From Sphingomonadales bacterium (GTDB lineage: Bacteria > Bacteroidota > Bacteroidia > UBA7662): 8,439 nucleotides of DNA. Location of the stretch: NCBI GenBank assembly GCA_016872125.1, contig VHBD01000054.1, positions 1 through 8,439 on the forward strand. The letters are read 5' to 3'. Below the pieces are notes generated by a model that was given only the letters and a program-made list of their open reading frames with translations, searched no databases and was not told where the DNA came from. Of this stretch, positions 1 to 5,988 are shown in pieces (position 1 is the stretch's first letter; every line of letters begins with the position of its first letter). The position numbers and the translations under genes were made by a program.

Positions 1-1746
1 CACCACCGTATCGGAAAGCGCCTGGATCAGAAGGTCTTCGCTGCCTTCCAACGAGGAACGCAAAATCACAAAGGCGTAAATGCCTTGGCCCTTGATGGGA
101 TGCTCGTAGCCCACCACCGCCGATTCTACCACCCGGGGGTGCAGGTTGATGGCGTTTTCGATTTCGGCAGTACCCAAGCGGTGCCCCGAAACATTGATCA
201 CATCATCCACCCTGCCAATAATCCGGTACATCCCTTGGGCATCCCGCCTTGCCCCATCCCCCGTAAAATAATAGCCCGGAAAGGGTGCAAAATAGGTATT
301 ACGGCAACGCTCGTGATCACCCCAGGTGGACCGTAAAATGGAAGGCCACGGAAAGCGAAGGGCCAACAATCCTTCTTGTTCGGTGGGTGGGTCGGTGGGC
401 AAGAGTTCTTGACCCTCCGGGTTGAGCAAAACCGCTTGAACACCGGGAAGGGGCCAACCCGCAAAGGTGGGCTTGAGTGGTGACAAGCCGGCCAAGGCCC
501 CAATGAGAATCCCTCCGGTTTCGGTTTGCCACCAGGTATCGGTCACTGGGCAACGCTCTCGGCCCACCACGCGGTGGTACCAACGCCATGCTTCTTCGTT
601 GATGGGCTCGCCCACGGAACCCAGAACCTGCAGGGAGGATAAATCCGCCGCTTGAACAGGGGCATCCCCGAAGACCATCAAAGCACGCAGGGCCGTTGGC
701 GCGGTATAAAAATGCGTGACCCTGTGCCTTTCGCAAATTTTCCAAAAGCGAGAAGGGTCAGGATACGTAGGAATTCCTTCGTACATCACCACGGTCGCCC
801 CTTGAAGGAGTGGACCGTAGGCCAGGTAACTGTGGCCCGTAATCCAGCCGATATCGGCCGTACACCAAAACACATCCCCGGGTTGGGTTCTAAAAACCTG
901 CGCAAAAGAATAGGCCGTATACACCATGTACCCTCCGGTGCTGTGCAATACACCTTTGGGTTTGCCGGTGGAACCCGATGTATAAAGAATGAAAAGGGGA
1001 TCCTCGGCATTCATCCAGCGTGGTTCGGGCCTGGCCAAGGTGGATTGCCACAAGTCCTCCCACCGCAGCCATTTCGAGGGTCCGTTGGAGGGTCCGTTCT
1101 CTTGGTTGGGTAGACCGCCTTGGACCAAAACGGTGGCCACGGGATTCTCTTGCACTTGGTCAAGCAAGGCCAGCGCCTCAACGACCACGGCACGACAAGG
1201 CAAAGCCTTGGGCCCTCGGCGGATTTGTTCCGAGCAAACCACCCAAACCGCGCCGGCATCGGCGATACGATCCGCTAAACTGCGAGCCGAAAAGCCCCCA
1301 AAAACCACGGAATGCACCGCCCCCAAACGGGCGCAGGCCAAGACGGTCCATAACAACTCAGGGACCATAGGCATATAAATCGCAACGCGGTCACCCGCAT
1401 TCACGCCCATATCCTGCAGGATCCCTGCCGTTCGAACCACCGCCTCAAGCAATTCTCGGTAGGTCCACTGGCGAACCTCTTCGCTTTCCTCGTTGGGTTC
1501 CCAACGTAAGGCCATTCGATCCCCATGCTGCAAGGCATGCCGATCCAAAGCGTTGTAACATAGATTGGTTTCAGCACCCTCAAACCAACGTACCCTGGGC
1601 TCTTCAAAATTCCATTCCAAAACCTTTTGCCAAGGCTTTTGCCAATGAAAACTCAAACCAATTTCCGCCCAGAACCCCTCGGGGTCTTGGACACTACGAC
1701 GGTACGCCGAGTGGTAGGCTTCGATATCCTTGATTAATTCAATCAT
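1..1746 (-). CDS. acs: Acetyl-CoA synthetase (AMP-forming), C-terminus cut by window edge
   Basis: Converts acetate, ATP and CoA to acetyl-CoA, AMP and PPi through an acetyl-adenylate; cytoplasmic. The frame is open for 582 codons from the ATG to the window edge with no stop. Adenylate-forming motifs are all present: the phosphate loop YTSGSTGKPKG (255-265), GEP (379-381), TDTWWQTETGG (402-412) and the hinge/A8 motif GRVDDVINVSGHRLG (511-525). W406 matches the tryptophan that restricts the acyl pocket to acetate in Salmonella Acs (W414), supporting acetate over longer acids. Family length is about 630-650 residues, so some 50-70 C-terminal residues are missing, including the catalytic, acetylatable lysine expected near residue 600. 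The ATG is the first usable start: an in-frame TAG lies 12 nt upstream. Acs follows the oxidase genes on the same strand after a 156 nt gap, so it may be the last gene of that transcript or have its own promoter. Residues 216-223 carry a tandem NGPS repeat. Confidence 0.96.
   Translation of the reverse strand, partial: MIELIKDIEAYHSAYRRSVQDPEGFWAEIGLSFHWQKPWQKVLEWNFEEPRVRWFEGAETNLCYNALDRHALQHGDRMALRWEPNEESEEVRQWTYRELLEAVVRTAGILQDMGVNAGDRVAIYMPMVPELLWTVLACARLGAVHSVVFGGFSARSLADRIADAGAVWVVCSEQIRRGPKALPCRAVVVEALALLDQVQENPVATVLVQGGLPNQENGPSNGPSKWLRWEDLWQSTLARPEPRWMNAEDPLFILYTSGSTGKPKGVLHSTGGYMVYTAYSFAQVFRTQPGDVFWCTADIGWITGHSYLAYGPLLQGATVVMYEGIPTYPDPSRFWKICERHRVTHFYTAPTALRALMVFGDAPVQAADLSSLQVLGSVGEPINEEAWRWYHRVVGRERCPVTDTWWQTETGGILIGALAGLSPLKPTFAGWPLPGVQAVLLNPEGQELLPTDPPTEQEGLLALRFPWPSILRSTWGDHERCRNTYFAPFPGYYFTGDGARRDAQGMYRIIGRVDDVINVSGHRLGTAEIENAINLHPRVVESAVVGYEHPIKGQGIYAFVILRSSLEGSEDLLIQALSDTVV
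1076..1099. repeat. 12-bp tandem duplication inside acs
   Basis: Two adjacent 12-bp copies, gagggtccgttg then gagggtccgttc, differ only at the last base. On the coding (minus) strand they encode NGPS-NGPS at Acs residues about 216-223, in a variable surface region before the phosphate loop. The unit is a multiple of three, so the frame is kept. It looks like a recent small slippage duplication. Confidence 0.7.
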
Positions 1747-1902
1747 GTTCGCTTTCTATTCGCCTCCAAACCAATAAAGCATGAGTAACCGGGAATAGCA
1801 CATGCTCAACGGGGCCAACAACAACAAAGGACTAAAAATGTAAAGGCAATAAACCGACACAGCCGGGCTCAATTTCAAGATAGACCCCGACAACACATAC
1901 CG
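1747..1902. other. Longest intergenic gap, between the oxidase block and acs
   Basis: This 156 nt gap separates acs from the cytochrome oxidase assembly genes. On the minus strand I found no good match to the Bacteroidota promoter pair (TTTG and TAnnTTTG); TACATTTT is one mismatch from the -7 element but has no well-placed -33 partner. A six-base inverted repeat, AGCATG/CATGCT, followed by TTTATT is present, but its 18 nt spacer makes it a weak hairpin. If acs has its own promoter it should lie here, apart from the possibility that the doubtful small ORF is real. Confidence 0.4.
1756..1896 (-). CDS. Doubtful 46-aa hydrophobic ORF between the CPMC gene and acs
   Basis: A GTG-initiated frame starts 6 nt after the stop of the CPMC gene and ends with TAG 9 nt before the acs ATG. 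The product would be 46 residues and mostly hydrophobic, with SVYCLYIFSPLLLLAPL around residues 14-30 as a possible membrane segment and two cysteines (17 and 33). I do not recognise it. For: it neatly fills the gap and uses TTG leucine codons often, as neighbouring genes do. Against: there is no ATG and no clear ribosome binding site, it is short enough to be open by chance, and T-rich DNA yields hydrophobic translations. It may simply be untranslated spacer or 5' leader of acs. Confidence 0.2.
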   Translation of the reverse strand: MLSGSILKLSPAVSVYCLYIFSPLLLLAPLSMCYSRLLMLYWFGGE

Positions 1903-2196
1903 TTAATTCTCAAGAATACGGCGACGGCGCTCCTGACCTTCCTCGAAGCGACGTTGACGATGCCAGTACAAACCACCCACCGTACCGACCAAAAGAAAAG
2001 GCATTGCCAATAAATACAAAATACCTTTGTTAATCCCCTGTCCTACTGCTTTTTCAGAATCTTTGCGGTTGGACTCCAAAGAGGTCTTGCACATGGGGCA
2101 TTGAGCCGATGAATCCGAAGGGATAAAGGTTAGCGCGCCTAACATCATCACAAAAACCAAAATCATGAGACGCGAAGGCAAACGAAAGGTTATCAT
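1903..2196 (-). CDS. Small membrane protein with exported CPMC motif, end of cox block
   Basis: A 97-residue protein of unknown function. Residues 8-27 are a hydrophobic signal or anchor, followed by SSAQ, which resembles a signal peptidase I site near residue 31. Then come the QCPMC motif (C33, C36), a short polar stretch, a second membrane segment at about 58-77, and a basic tail (RRRR near 90-93). The CxxC pair would sit on the outer face of the cytoplasmic membrane. From memory, similar CxMC proteins sit at this position in Bacteroidota oxidase loci, usually annotated hypothetical. Placement after SCO-like and DUF420 genes suggests a role in oxidase assembly, possibly thiol or copper handling; this is inference. 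The ATG at 2196 is preferred over an upstream start at 2298, because that extension would overlap the DUF420 gene by about 80 nt and put polar sequence before the signal segment. It begins 20 nt after the DUF420 stop. Confidence 0.82.
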   Translation of the reverse strand: MITFRLPSRLMILVFVMMLGALTFIPSDSSAQCPMCKTSLESNRKDSEKAVGQGINKGILYLLAMPFLLVGTVGGLYWHRQRRFEEGQERRRRILEN

Positions 2197-2216
2197 AATT
2201 TCTAATCTTATAAATT

Positions 2217-2756
2217 TTAAAATGTATAGTACGGCGAAATCATCAGGTACACCAAAACGCCAGTAGTGGTTACGTAGAGCCAAATCGGCATGGACCAACG
2301 GGTCAATCGACGATGGGTTTCGATTTGGCCACTGAGAGCATAATAAAAAGATAACAAGACCATGGGCAGGACTATTGCGGCCAACACAATATGCGAAATC
2401 AAAATGGTTAGGTAAAAAGGTCTCAGAGGACTGGTTTCCGGGTAACGGGTTTCGATACCGAACGAGTGAAACCAGACATAGGATAACAAAAACAAGGAGG
2501 ACAAAACAAAGGCCGTCAGGTTCAGCTTTTTGTGCAGATCAATGCGCCGAGCCCGTATCATTCGCCAACTCCAAATTAGCAAAACGGTGCAGGTGGCATT
2601 GAGGATTGCGTTAAGCCGAGGGAGCCAAGCCACAAAGGAGGGGATTTCTTCGCGCTGGGGCAAGGAATTCAGCAGGATGACCAAGCCCAAAACCACCAAG
2701 GACAAGACCATCACCCCTGTAAAGACCTGTCGATTACCCAAATCTTTGATTTTCAT
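2217..2756 (-). CDS. DUF420 (CtaM/YozB-like) oxidase assembly membrane protein
   Basis: A 179-residue polytopic membrane protein with about five segments (near 12-30, 46-66, 80-98, 114-139 and 155-174). Its pattern fits the DUF420 family: N49 and N53 in the second segment, then H75, H97, H122 and H148 beside or within membrane segments, and a closing WLYVTTTGVLVYLM (159-172). In Bacillus subtilis the DUF420 protein YozB was renamed CtaM, and with its Staphylococcus counterpart is needed for active heme-copper oxidase, probably at the CuB step. That role is inferred here from family and position; the invariant histidines are candidate metal ligands. The gene begins 9 nt after the SCO-like stop, so it is part of the same operon. 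Length is normal for the family. No Cox11/CtaG-type CuB chaperone is visible in the window, which makes this protein the best CuB-assembly candidate here. Confidence 0.88.
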   Translation of the reverse strand: MKIKDLGNRQVFTGVMVLSLVVLGLVILLNSLPQREEIPSFVAWLPRLNAILNATCTVLLIWSWRMIRARRIDLHKKLNLTAFVLSSLFLLSYVWFHSFGIETRYPETSPLRPFYLTILISHIVLAAIVLPMVLLSFYYALSGQIETHRRLTRWSMPIWLYVTTTGVLVYLMISPYYTF

Positions 2757-2765
2757 ACTGCAAAT

Positions 2766-3422
2766 TTACAAACGACGGCGCCTACGATTGGGCGTGTTAG
2801 CGTATTCGGCAATCAGGGTTCGGGTATCCTCCATGAGGCGATCGGTATGGTCTTTGAGCACCCCCCTGTAGAAGCCGCGTACCCTGCGCCTGCGGTCAAT
2901 GAGCAAGGTTAACCCTTCTTGAGGAGTCTGCTTGAATTGACTTTGCCAATCCGGAGCATAAACCCTAAGATCTTGCCACAATTGGGCCTTATGCACAGAG
3001 TCCAAGACTTCCTCCATGGGAGCAGGCACTTGGAACGGGCGAATGGATCCTTGCTCTTGGTGGGGATACTCATCCAAACCCAAGGTGTATTGATGCACTA
3101 GCGGGTTGTTTCGAAAAACATCCGCAATACGAGCGGCTTGGACATCCCTTAAGGACCTGCCCGAAACAGCTTCCCTGTAGAGGACTAGATGGAGAACAAG
3201 CACTGTATTGCTGCGACGGTCCATCCATTTCTCCAAGGCAGGCAAGGAGGCGTAGAGCGTATCGTCCGGATGGCTAGTCCCGTTCTTCAATGCCGTAGGC
3301 AGAACCTTCTTGGGACCCCATATAGGTAAAGACTGGTAGCGATTCTCGGCCAAGTTGACATAAGCCAAGTAAATCACCACGGGCAGCCCCAGCATGAGGA
3401 AGAGCAACCCGAACTTGCGCAT
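2766..3422 (-). CDS. SCO1/SenC-like protein lacking the copper-binding cysteines
   Basis: A 218-residue protein with one N-terminal membrane anchor (about 5-24) and an exported domain. It is assigned to the SCO/SenC thioredoxin-fold family from position in the operon, from NRYQSLPIWGPK (28-39), which resembles the start of Bacteroidota SCO proteins, and from LLIDRRRRVRGFYRG (173-187), which matches the family's final strand (LIDxxGxIRGxYxG). SCO proteins normally deliver copper to CuA of subunit II with a CxxxC motif and a distal histidine. Here the strand expected to lead into CxxxC reads TVLVLHLVLYREAV (73-86), there is no cysteine anywhere, and no histidine precedes the final strand. It therefore cannot use the canonical site. 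The ATG chosen overlaps the subunit IV stop as TGATG; an upstream ATG at 3440 adds six residues (MVHPAL). The tail ends in NRRRRRL. Family assignment is moderately sure; function is unknown. Confidence 0.72.
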   Translation of the reverse strand: MRKFGLLFLMLGLPVVIYLAYVNLAENRYQSLPIWGPKKVLPTALKNGTSHPDDTLYASLPALEKWMDRRSNTVLVLHLVLYREAVSGRSLRDVQAARIADVFRNNPLVHQYTLGLDEYPHQEQGSIRPFQVPAPMEEVLDSVHKAQLWQDLRVYAPDWQSQFKQTPQEGLTLLIDRRRRVRGFYRGVLKDHTDRLMEDTRTLIAEYANTPNRRRRRL

Positions 3423-3424
3423 CA
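3420..3424 (-). other. TGATG stop-start overlap, subunit IV to SCO-like gene
   Basis: The TGA of the subunit IV gene shares its last base with an ATG that opens the SCO-like frame. Such overlaps are typical of translational coupling and are the reason the ATG at 3422 is preferred to the one at 3440. Confidence 0.6.
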
Positions 3425-3733
3425 ACGCAGGGTGAACCAATAATCCGACTCGTACATCAAAGCCGCGATAACTCCCAACACAAAAATGGTCGGCAACAGA
3501 ATACTGTAAATCAAATTAATGCGCTCAAACTTGAGATGCATGAAGTACGCCACGATATAGAATGCCTTGAGTAAGGTTAGCGTGACATAAATCACATTCT
3601 TGATTGGCTTGGCCATGAAGGTTTCCGGAATGGCCAACGCAATGACGAACTCCACCGCGGTGATGGCGAACAAGACCCAGAATACCATCCATATTCCTTT
3701 GATATCAAAACTGCTGCTGTGTTCTCCGGACAT
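3422..3733 (-). CDS. Cytochrome c oxidase subunit IV (bacterial COX4_pro type)
   Basis: A 103-residue protein with three membrane segments (about 13-35, 46-66 and 73-94), the size and topology of the prokaryotic subunit IV/CyoD family. The centre, LLKAFYIVAYFMHLKFE (54-70), carries the family's typical K-x-x-x-V-x-x-F-M-H-L pattern. It is a small accessory subunit thought to stabilise the subunit I/III core, not a catalytic one. It starts 9 nt after the stop of the second subunit III gene, so the two are very likely co-translated, and its own stop overlaps the next gene's start. The short polar N-terminus (MSGEHSSS) resembles that of the preceding subunit III protein (MSSHSSSS). Nothing is unusual in length or composition. 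Confidence 0.93.
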   Translation of the reverse strand: MSGEHSSSFDIKGIWMVFWVLFAITAVEFVIALAIPETFMAKPIKNVIYVTLTLLKAFYIVAYFMHLKFERINLIYSILLPTIFVLGVIAALMYESDYWFTLR

Positions 3734-3742
3734 AATCTTCGA

Positions 3743-4426
3743 TTAAATCAGATAGAAAAAGGTGAATACAAAAACCCATACCAAATCCACAAAGTGCCAA
3801 TACAGACCAATTTTCTCAATGGTTTCGTAGGTTCCGCGGCGATCAAAAACACCCACCGCGGTCATGATGGTCACAATAATATTAATCACTACACCGCTAA
3901 ATACATGGAAACCATGAAATCCCGTAATGGTAAAAAACAAGTTCGTGAAATTGACTTGACCCGGCGTGCCATCAGCATTGGCGAATGGGTTCGATCCCCA
4001 CCATGCCCCGTCGTGATGCAGGTGAGACCATTCCCAAGCCTGGCAACTCAAAAAAGCGATACCGCCCAAGATGGTCCAAATCATCCACTTCACGACCTCG
4101 TTACGGGCACCCCTGTGGCCGGCTTCCACAGCAAGCACCATCGTGACCGAACTCATGATGAGAATAAAGGTCATAATCCCAACAAACACTAAAGGAAAAT
4201 GCCCATGCAAGAAGGGAACCCCCGCGAAAACGTCATCAGGCACCGGCCAGCTCAAGGATGAGAACCGAAGTGCAGCATAGGCCAAGAGCAGAGCTGAAAA
4301 AGTGAAGGCATCGGAGAGGAGGAAGAACCACATCATTAGCTTGCCGTAACTAGCGCCGAAGGGTTCATTACCACCATCCCAAAGTTTACCCGACATGGGA
4401 AGTGAAGAACTTGAGTGCGATGACAT
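3743..4426 (-). CDS. Cytochrome c oxidase subunit III (second copy)
   Basis: A 227-residue integral membrane protein with five predicted segments (about 30-54, 76-101, 111-132, 158-190 and 206-226), the short form of subunit III that lacks the first two helices of the seven-helix version. Family signatures are GFHGFHVFSG (169-178), YWHFVDLVWVFVFTFFYL (209-226) and QAWEW (129-133). Subunit III binds lipid and supports proton uptake and turnover stability of subunit I. Residues 134-160, between segments three and four, form a glycine- and asparagine-rich loop (HHDGAWWGSNPF) absent from the preceding subunit III gene. The gene starts 25 nt after that gene's stop. ctaE is a possible symbol, but the tandem copies make the choice arbitrary. 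Confidence 0.95.
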   Translation of the reverse strand: MSSHSSSSLPMSGKLWDGGNEPFGASYGKLMMWFFLLSDAFTFSALLLAYAALRFSSLSWPVPDDVFAGVPFLHGHFPLVFVGIMTFILIMSSVTMVLAVEAGHRGARNEVVKWMIWTILGGIAFLSCQAWEWSHLHHDGAWWGSNPFANADGTPGQVNFTNLFFTITGFHGFHVFSGVVINIIVTIMTAVGVFDRRGTYETIEKIGLYWHFVDLVWVFVFTFFYLI

Positions 4427-4451
4427 ACGATTATTTAACCGAGGTGGAAAA

Positions 4452-5036
4452 TTAATGCATCCACCACAAGAATGTGTAAAGATAAAGCCAAAGGATTGTC
4501 AAAAAATGCCAAAATATGGCCAAAATGCGCATGCCCAGCAAGTTCTTGGAATGAACCTCCAAGCGATAGGCTTTGTACAAAGTGACCAAGACGGCCAATA
4601 CTGCGGCAACAATATGCAAGGCATGCATCCCCGAGATCACATAGAGGAAGGAACCGGAGGGGTTGCCGACCAAAAAAATACCCTGTTCTGTCAATTGCAG
4701 GTAGGCGTAAAATTGAGAGGCCAAAAAAGCCAAACCAAGGACTGCGGTAGCCCACAACCAGATGCGTAAGGATCCGAATTCGTTTCGGCGGGTCGCCCTA
4801 CGAGCCAGCTCCAAGGTGACGGTGGAAATCACTACCAACAGAGTCGAAATAGCAAAGGCCTTCGGCAATTCAAATTGCAACCAATTACCATCGGCTCTAC
4901 GAACAATAAAGGCTGAAGTTAGTCCCGCAAACAACATAAAGACGGAAACCAGAAAACCCCACATAAGAAATTCACGAGGGTGCACCGCGGAACGGGGCGA
5001 TGATCCGGATGGGGTTGAAGGTGAAAGGTTTTTCAT
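4452..5036 (-). CDS. ctaE: Cytochrome c oxidase subunit III (first copy)
   Basis: A 194-residue, five-segment membrane protein (about 24-46, 59-80, 90-113, 129-153 and 170-192) of the subunit III family. Support comes from SGMHALHIVAA (135-145), FWHFLTILWLYLYTFLWW (175-192) and QLTEQGIFLVGNPSGSFLYV (114-133), which is typical of the Bacteroidota form. Relative to the next gene it lacks the loop between segments three and four and has a serine/proline-rich N-terminus. The ATG at 5036 is chosen because it is followed at once by a plausible cytosolic tail and HPREFLMWGF; the frame stays open to an ATG at 5090, but that would add an unlikely 18-residue leader (MIRCAWHP...). It lies 82 nt after ctaB, the largest gap within the oxidase block. 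Confidence 0.93.
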   Translation of the reverse strand: MKNLSPSTPSGSSPRSAVHPREFLMWGFLVSVFMLFAGLTSAFIVRRADGNWLQFELPKAFAISTLLVVISTVTLELARRATRRNEFGSLRIWLWATAVLGLAFLASQFYAYLQLTEQGIFLVGNPSGSFLYVISGMHALHIVAAVLAVLVTLYKAYRLEVHSKNLLGMRILAIFWHFLTILWLYLYTFLWWMH

Positions 5037-5118
5037 AGTGAAGGAATGTTTGAAGAACAGGAATTCAGGATGCCATGCACAACGAATCAATAAAACAACA
5101 AGTCAATGAAACAAAGCA
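5037..5118. other. 82-nt spacer between ctaB and first subunit III gene, with direct repeat
   Basis: Largest non-coding gap inside the oxidase block; other junctions are 25 nt or less, or overlap. A 9-bp direct repeat, caacgaatc, occurs at 5080-5088 and again at 5120-5128, the second copy spanning the ctaB stop. On the minus strand the spacer is T-rich. I see no convincing promoter pair or hairpin terminator, so read-through is the simplest reading. Confidence 0.4.
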
Positions 5119-5988
5119 TCAACGAATCGCATCGAGCCAATAGGCAAGCTGAACAATTGGTAGATAAACAAAACTTGCGAACATAAGTTTGCGGGCCAAA
5201 GGCTTGTCTGCCCCCTTGAATAACCGCCATGCCGCATAAACGAACCACAGCGTCATGATCAAACAAACGATGGCACCCACCATGCCCTGAAACCCGTACC
5301 ACCAAGGAGCCATCGCAAAGGGCAACAAAGCCACCGTGTACCACAGAATAATGCGAGCGGTGGACATCTGCGGCTCCTCCCGCGTTGGTAGTAAATGAAA
5401 ACCGGCACGTTTATAATCTTCATGAAGAACCCACGCAATAGACCAGAAATGGGGGAACTGCCAGAAAAATTGAACAAGAAAAAGCAAACCTGCCTCCAAA
5501 TTCAAATGACCCGCAAACGCTGAGTAGCCAATCAAAACCGGCATCGCACCGGGAAAAGCCCCCACTAAAACCGCTATCGGTGTCACCTTCTTGAGCGGAG
5601 TGTACGCAAAAACATAACTTAGCAAGGCAACTGCCCCCATTTGCACGCTCAACTGCGTGGTTCCGTGGTACAGAATGGCCAAACCAGAGATGCCCATTGC
5701 CGTGGCCAAGGCCCAGGCTTCCCTGAGCCCCATTCGACCACTGGGCACGGGACGGCCTTCGGTGCGCCGCATCAAGGCATCGGTATCACGTTCGATGATT
5801 TGATTCAAACCGTTGGAAGCCCCCGTCACCAAAAATCCACCCAAGGCCAACCACCCCATCGTACCCCATTCTATTTGGTCACCGGCCGCAATCAAATAAC
5901 CCAAAACCGCTGAGAAAATCACCAGCAGGGATAAACGCAATTTTAGGAATTGGCCATAGTCTGCCAACCTGGAAAGTAAGGCCGTCAT
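5119..5988 (-). CDS. ctaB: Heme O synthase (protoheme IX farnesyltransferase)
   Basis: Transfers a farnesyl group from farnesyl diphosphate to the vinyl group of heme B, giving heme O; a UbiA-superfamily membrane enzyme (also called CyoE). The 289 residues match the usual length and give about eight to nine membrane segments. The first aspartate-rich prenyl-diphosphate site is NQIIERDTDALMRRT (62-76) followed by RPVPSG (79-84). The second conserved region is WQFPHFWSIAWVLHEDYKRAG (176-196), leading into FHLLP. YTPLKKVTPIAVLVGAFPGA (129-148) is also typical. The ATG at 5988 overlaps the ctaA stop as ATGA. A much longer frame open to 6318 is rejected because its extension lies wholly within ctaA and reads as out-of-frame sequence. 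Its product is the substrate of the enzyme encoded just upstream. Confidence 0.97.
   Translation of the reverse strand: MTALLSRLADYGQFLKLRLSLLVIFSAVLGYLIAAGDQIEWGTMGWLALGGFLVTGASNGLNQIIERDTDALMRRTEGRPVPSGRMGLREAWALATAMGISGLAILYHGTTQLSVQMGAVALLSYVFAYTPLKKVTPIAVLVGAFPGAMPVLIGYSAFAGHLNLEAGLLFLVQFFWQFPHFWSIAWVLHEDYKRAGFHLLPTREEPQMSTARIILWYTVALLPFAMAPWWYGFQGMVGAIVCLIMTLWFVYAAWRLFKGADKPLARKLMFASFVYLPIVQLAYWLDAIR
5985..5988 (-). other. ATGA start-stop overlap, ctaA to ctaB
   Basis: The ctaB ATG overlaps the ctaA TGA in the four bases ATGA on the minus strand. This fixes the ctaB start and suggests translational coupling of the two heme A pathway enzymes. Confidence 0.75.

Noticed and set aside
198..745. 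Overlapping minus-strand and plus-strand frames of 60-150 codons across the acs region
   Set aside because: They are out-of-frame shadows of acs, whose own frame is open throughout and carries every expected motif.
1780..1812. AGCATG/CATGCT inverted repeat as a terminator before acs
   Set aside because: The stem is only six pairs with a long spacer and no real T-run on the transcribed strand; too weak to call.
1903..2298. Longer CPMC protein starting at 2298
   Set aside because: It would overlap the DUF420 gene by about 80 nt and place 34 unlikely residues before the signal segment.
3719..4192. Plus-strand frame of 157 codons opposite the second subunit III gene
   Set aside because: The composition is low-hydrophobic with no recognisable domain, and it lies antisense to a clear membrane protein gene.
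4452..5090. Longer first subunit III starting at 5090
   Set aside because: The added leader (MIRCAWHPEF...) is not typical of the family and the ATG at 5036 gives a standard N-terminus.
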